A DNA stretch of 64,000 nt from Leucobacter zeae (GTDB lineage Bacteria > Actinomycetota > Actinomycetes > Actinomycetales > Microbacteriaceae), in contig NZ_QYAB01000001.1 in NCBI RefSeq assembly GCF_016758175.1, forward strand, positions 91,970 through 155,969. Reading direction: 5' to 3'. Positions 62,171-64,000 of this stretch are shown in pieces. Both the position numbers and the translations under genes were made by a program. Position 1 is the stretch's first letter; each line of letters opens with the position of its first letter. Under the pieces are notes generated by a model. The model saw only the letters and a program-made list of their open reading frames with translations. It was not told where the DNA came from and ran no database searches.

Positions 62171-64000
62171 ATGGCGACGCACAGGATCAGCGCGAACCGA
62201 CGGAGAGGGCCATGGTGGGCGGCAGCGCTGCTCGCCGTCGTGTCGCTCTTCGTGCCGACGTTCGCGACGGCGGCATCGGCCGCGATCGAGGTCGGCGATT
62301 CGGTATGGATCGGGTCGAAGCAGGGCTACGGGGGGACTGGGATCTTCCCGATCTACCCGACGACACCCGCCGATCCGAACAACCCCGGCGAGCCCGAACT
62401 GTGGGCGTACTGCATCGAGCACGACGTGAGCGCGAAGACGAAGCTCACCGGCGTCGTCGGCGATGTCTCGAGCTATCTCGGTGAGAACTACTTCAACGAC
62501 CCCGCCGTGCAGGCCAAGGTGTTCTGGGTGCTCGCGCACAGCTATCCCGCGCTGAGTCTCGAAGACTTCGGCGAGGCAGCCGGCATTCCCGGCATCTCGC
62601 GCAACGATGCGATCGAGGCGACCCAGTACGCGATCTGGCGCTACACCGACCTGACGTTCGATGCCAACTGGGCATTCGAGACCCCGGATGCAGCCGCCGC
62701 CTACTGGTATCTGATCAACGGTGTCAACGCTCATCCGGACGGACTGACCGCAGGCGACCTCGAGGTCACCGTCTCGGTCACCGCGCCGACCGGTGCGCAG
62801 ACCGCCGAGTCGCTCGTCGGCCCGTTCGTCGTCCACACCAACCAGGCGACCGCCGCGATCACGGTCGATCCGTCGGTTTCGGTCGTGAACGCCGCAGGTG
62901 ACCCGATCGACGTGAACGCCGTCGTCGATGGCCAGGAGATCTACTTGGACCTGCGCGGGTCGACCGCTGCGGGTGCCGCAACGGTGACCGCTTCCGCCCA
63001 GGGTGCGAGCGGCACCGGCAAGGTCGTATCCGTCCCGGTGGCCGCGGGCGGCACGGCGACGGCCGGAAGCCATGCGCAGTCGATCATTCTCGTCGCGCCC
63101 GACACGGCACGCACGACCGCCGAGGCGAGCGTCGAGTGGACCGGCACCGAGGTGCCGGAGCCCGCGATCGGTACGACGCTGGTCGATGCTGCTGATCAGG
63201 ATCACAACCTGGTCTGGAACGGCGGCACGCTGATCGATACGGTGGCGTACGAGAACCTCGTCCCGGGCGTGGAGTACACGGTCACCGGTGAGCTGATGCT
63301 GAAGTCGGATGGCTCGGGAACCGGGATCACGGGTTCGACGACGTTCACGCCGACCGTGGCGAACGGCACGGTTGACGTCACGTTCGTGGTGCCTGCCGGG
63401 TTCGATGGTGATGTGCTGGTCGCGTTCGAGCGTCTGTTCGAGGGTACTGACACGACTGGTGAGCCGGTTGCGGTGCACGAGGATATCGAGGATGCGGCGC
63501 AGACGGTGACCGTGGATGAGGCTCCGGTGGTTGAGGAGCCGACGATCGGGACGTCGCTGGTGGATGCTGCGGATCAGGATCACAATCTGGTCTGGAACGG
63601 CGGCACCGTGGTCGACACCGTCGCGTACGAGAACCTGACTCCCGGCATCGAGTACACGCTCATGGGCGAGCTGATGCTGAAGTCTGATGGCTCCGCCACG
63701 GGCATCACCGGCGAGAAGACCTTCACGCCGACCGAGGCGAACGGCACGGTCGATGTCACGTTCGTCGTGCCCGAGGGCTATGCAGGCCGCACGCTCGTCG
63801 CCTTCGAGCAGCTCTGGCGGTTCGACCTTTCCGTCCCCGTCCTCGTCACCTCCCATGCGGATATCGAGGATGCGGCGCAGACGGTGACCGTGGATGAGGC
63901 TCCGGTGGTCGAGGAGCCGACGATCGGGACGTCGCTGGTGGATGCTGCGGATCAGGATCACAATCTGGTCTGGAACGGCGGCACCGTGGTCGACACCGTG
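62171..64000 (+). CDS. TQXA thioester / VaFE-repeat surface adhesin (3' end outside window)
   Basis: The first 610 codons of a large cell-surface protein. A twin-arginine-free signal peptide (NRRRGPWWAAALLAVVSLF, cleavage near TAASA) is followed by a TQXA domain: Cys81 in WAYCIEH and Gln152 in EATQYAIW are placed to form an internal Cys-Gln thioester that can bind host or surface amines covalently. From about residue 330 come repeats of 126 residues with the VAFE motif (VLVAFERLF, TLVAFEQLW), HEDIEDAAQTV and DTVAYENL, as in surface-anchored VaFE proteins. A C-terminal LPXTG-type anchor would be expected beyond the window. Confidence 0.88.
   Translation, partial: MATHRISANRRRGPWWAAALLAVVSLFVPTFATAASAAIEVGDSVWIGSKQGYGGTGIFPIYPTTPADPNNPGEPELWAYCIEHDVSAKTKLTGVVGDVSSYLGENYFNDPAVQAKVFWVLAHSYPALSLEDFGEAAGIPGISRNDAIEATQYAIWRYTDLTFDANWAFETPDAAAAYWYLINGVNAHPDGLTAGDLEVTVSVTAPTGAQTAESLVGPFVVHTNQATAAITVDPSVSVVNAAGDPIDVNAVVDGQEIYLDLRGSTAAGAATVTASAQGASGTGKVVSVPVAAGGTATAGSHAQSIILVAPDTARTTAEASVEWTGTEVPEPAIGTTLVDAADQDHNLVWNGGTLIDTVAYENLVPGVEYTVTGELMLKSDGSGTGITGSTTFTPTVANGTVDVTFVVPAGFDGDVLVAFERLFEGTDTTGEPVAVHEDIEDAAQTVTVDEAPVVEEPTIGTSLVDAADQDHNLVWNGGTVVDTVAYENLTPGIEYTLMGELMLKSDGSATGITGEKTFTPTEANGTVDVTFVVPEGYAGRTLVAFEQLWRFDLSVPVLVTSHADIEDAAQTVTVDEAPVVEEPTIGTSLVDAADQDHNLVWNGGTVVDTV
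63166..64000 (+). repeat. 378-bp tandem repeats in the adhesin gene
   Basis: Repeats begin near 63166 and 63544, and a third near 63922 runs off the window. The period is exactly 378 bases. Around the junctions (about 63483-63620 and 63861-63998) the two copies differ by only a few bases, while the middle of the unit (about 63700-63840) has diverged, pointing to recent exchange or recombination between the ends. Confidence 0.85.

Overview
The window is high-GC DNA from an actinomycete, most likely a member of the Microbacteriaceae (Leucobacter/Microbacterium type). This rests on the very high GC content, homologues of the mycothiol enzymes MshA and MshB, a DUF6049 gene beside the CCA-adding enzyme, the rpsF-ssb-rpsR-rplI-dnaB block, and GC-rich genes preceded by TANNNT -10 boxes that nearly touch the start codon. 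I cannot fix the genus from sequence alone. I see no rRNA, tRNA, CRISPR array, transposase or prophage.

Bases 1-24,500 are mostly core genome: a partial DUF6049 secreted protein, cca, an MshB-like deacetylase, the rpsF-ssb-rpsR-rplI ribosomal/replication operon, dnaB behind an AT-rich spacer full of DnaA-box-like 9-mers, small membrane proteins, a siderophore-interacting reductase, purB with a tyrosine phosphatase, a large unknown membrane protein, hisC, the three-gene E1alpha-E1beta-E2 2-oxoacid dehydrogenase operon, an unusual aquaporin, furA-katG and a CDF metal exporter. An MshA homologue follows.

Bases 26,000-45,500 are a large myo-inositol catabolic island. A GntR regulator (IolR-like) diverges from iolC, a Cgl0159-type aldolase-fold gene, iolA, iolB and iolD. 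A Fic-domain gene on the opposite strand interrupts the series. It resumes with iolE-, iolG- and iolH-like genes and an MFS inositol transporter (iolT-like). A second block holds another TIM-barrel enzyme and Gfo/Idh oxidoreductase with a LacI regulator, then a further IolG-like dehydrogenase and a hydroxypyruvate-isomerase-like enzyme.

Bases 45,500-61,400 carry a carbohydrate ABC importer (binding protein and two permeases) with a LacI regulator, a patatin-like protein, a third LacI regulator, and an operon of aldehyde dehydrogenase, a second IolD-type thiamine-diphosphate enzyme, a HpcH/HpaI aldolase and a D-2-hydroxyacid dehydrogenase. A second ABC importer of the ribose/inositol type follows. 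Short operator-like repeats tie these units together: TGTNNSGACA boxes lie before iolC, iolT and the second ABC importer; TGGAGCGCTCCA lies before iolT and LacI-1; TGGACCGGTCCA lies before LacI-2/first ABC importer and before the aldehyde dehydrogenase operon. The last pair suggests an uncharacterised catabolic regulon built around a second IolD enzyme.

The end of the window holds a SnoaL-like protein and the first 610 codons of a TQXA thioester / VaFE-repeat surface adhesin. Intergenic DNA is rich in structured elements: a REP-like palindrome family with compensatory changes, several nested hairpins, and short tandem repeats.
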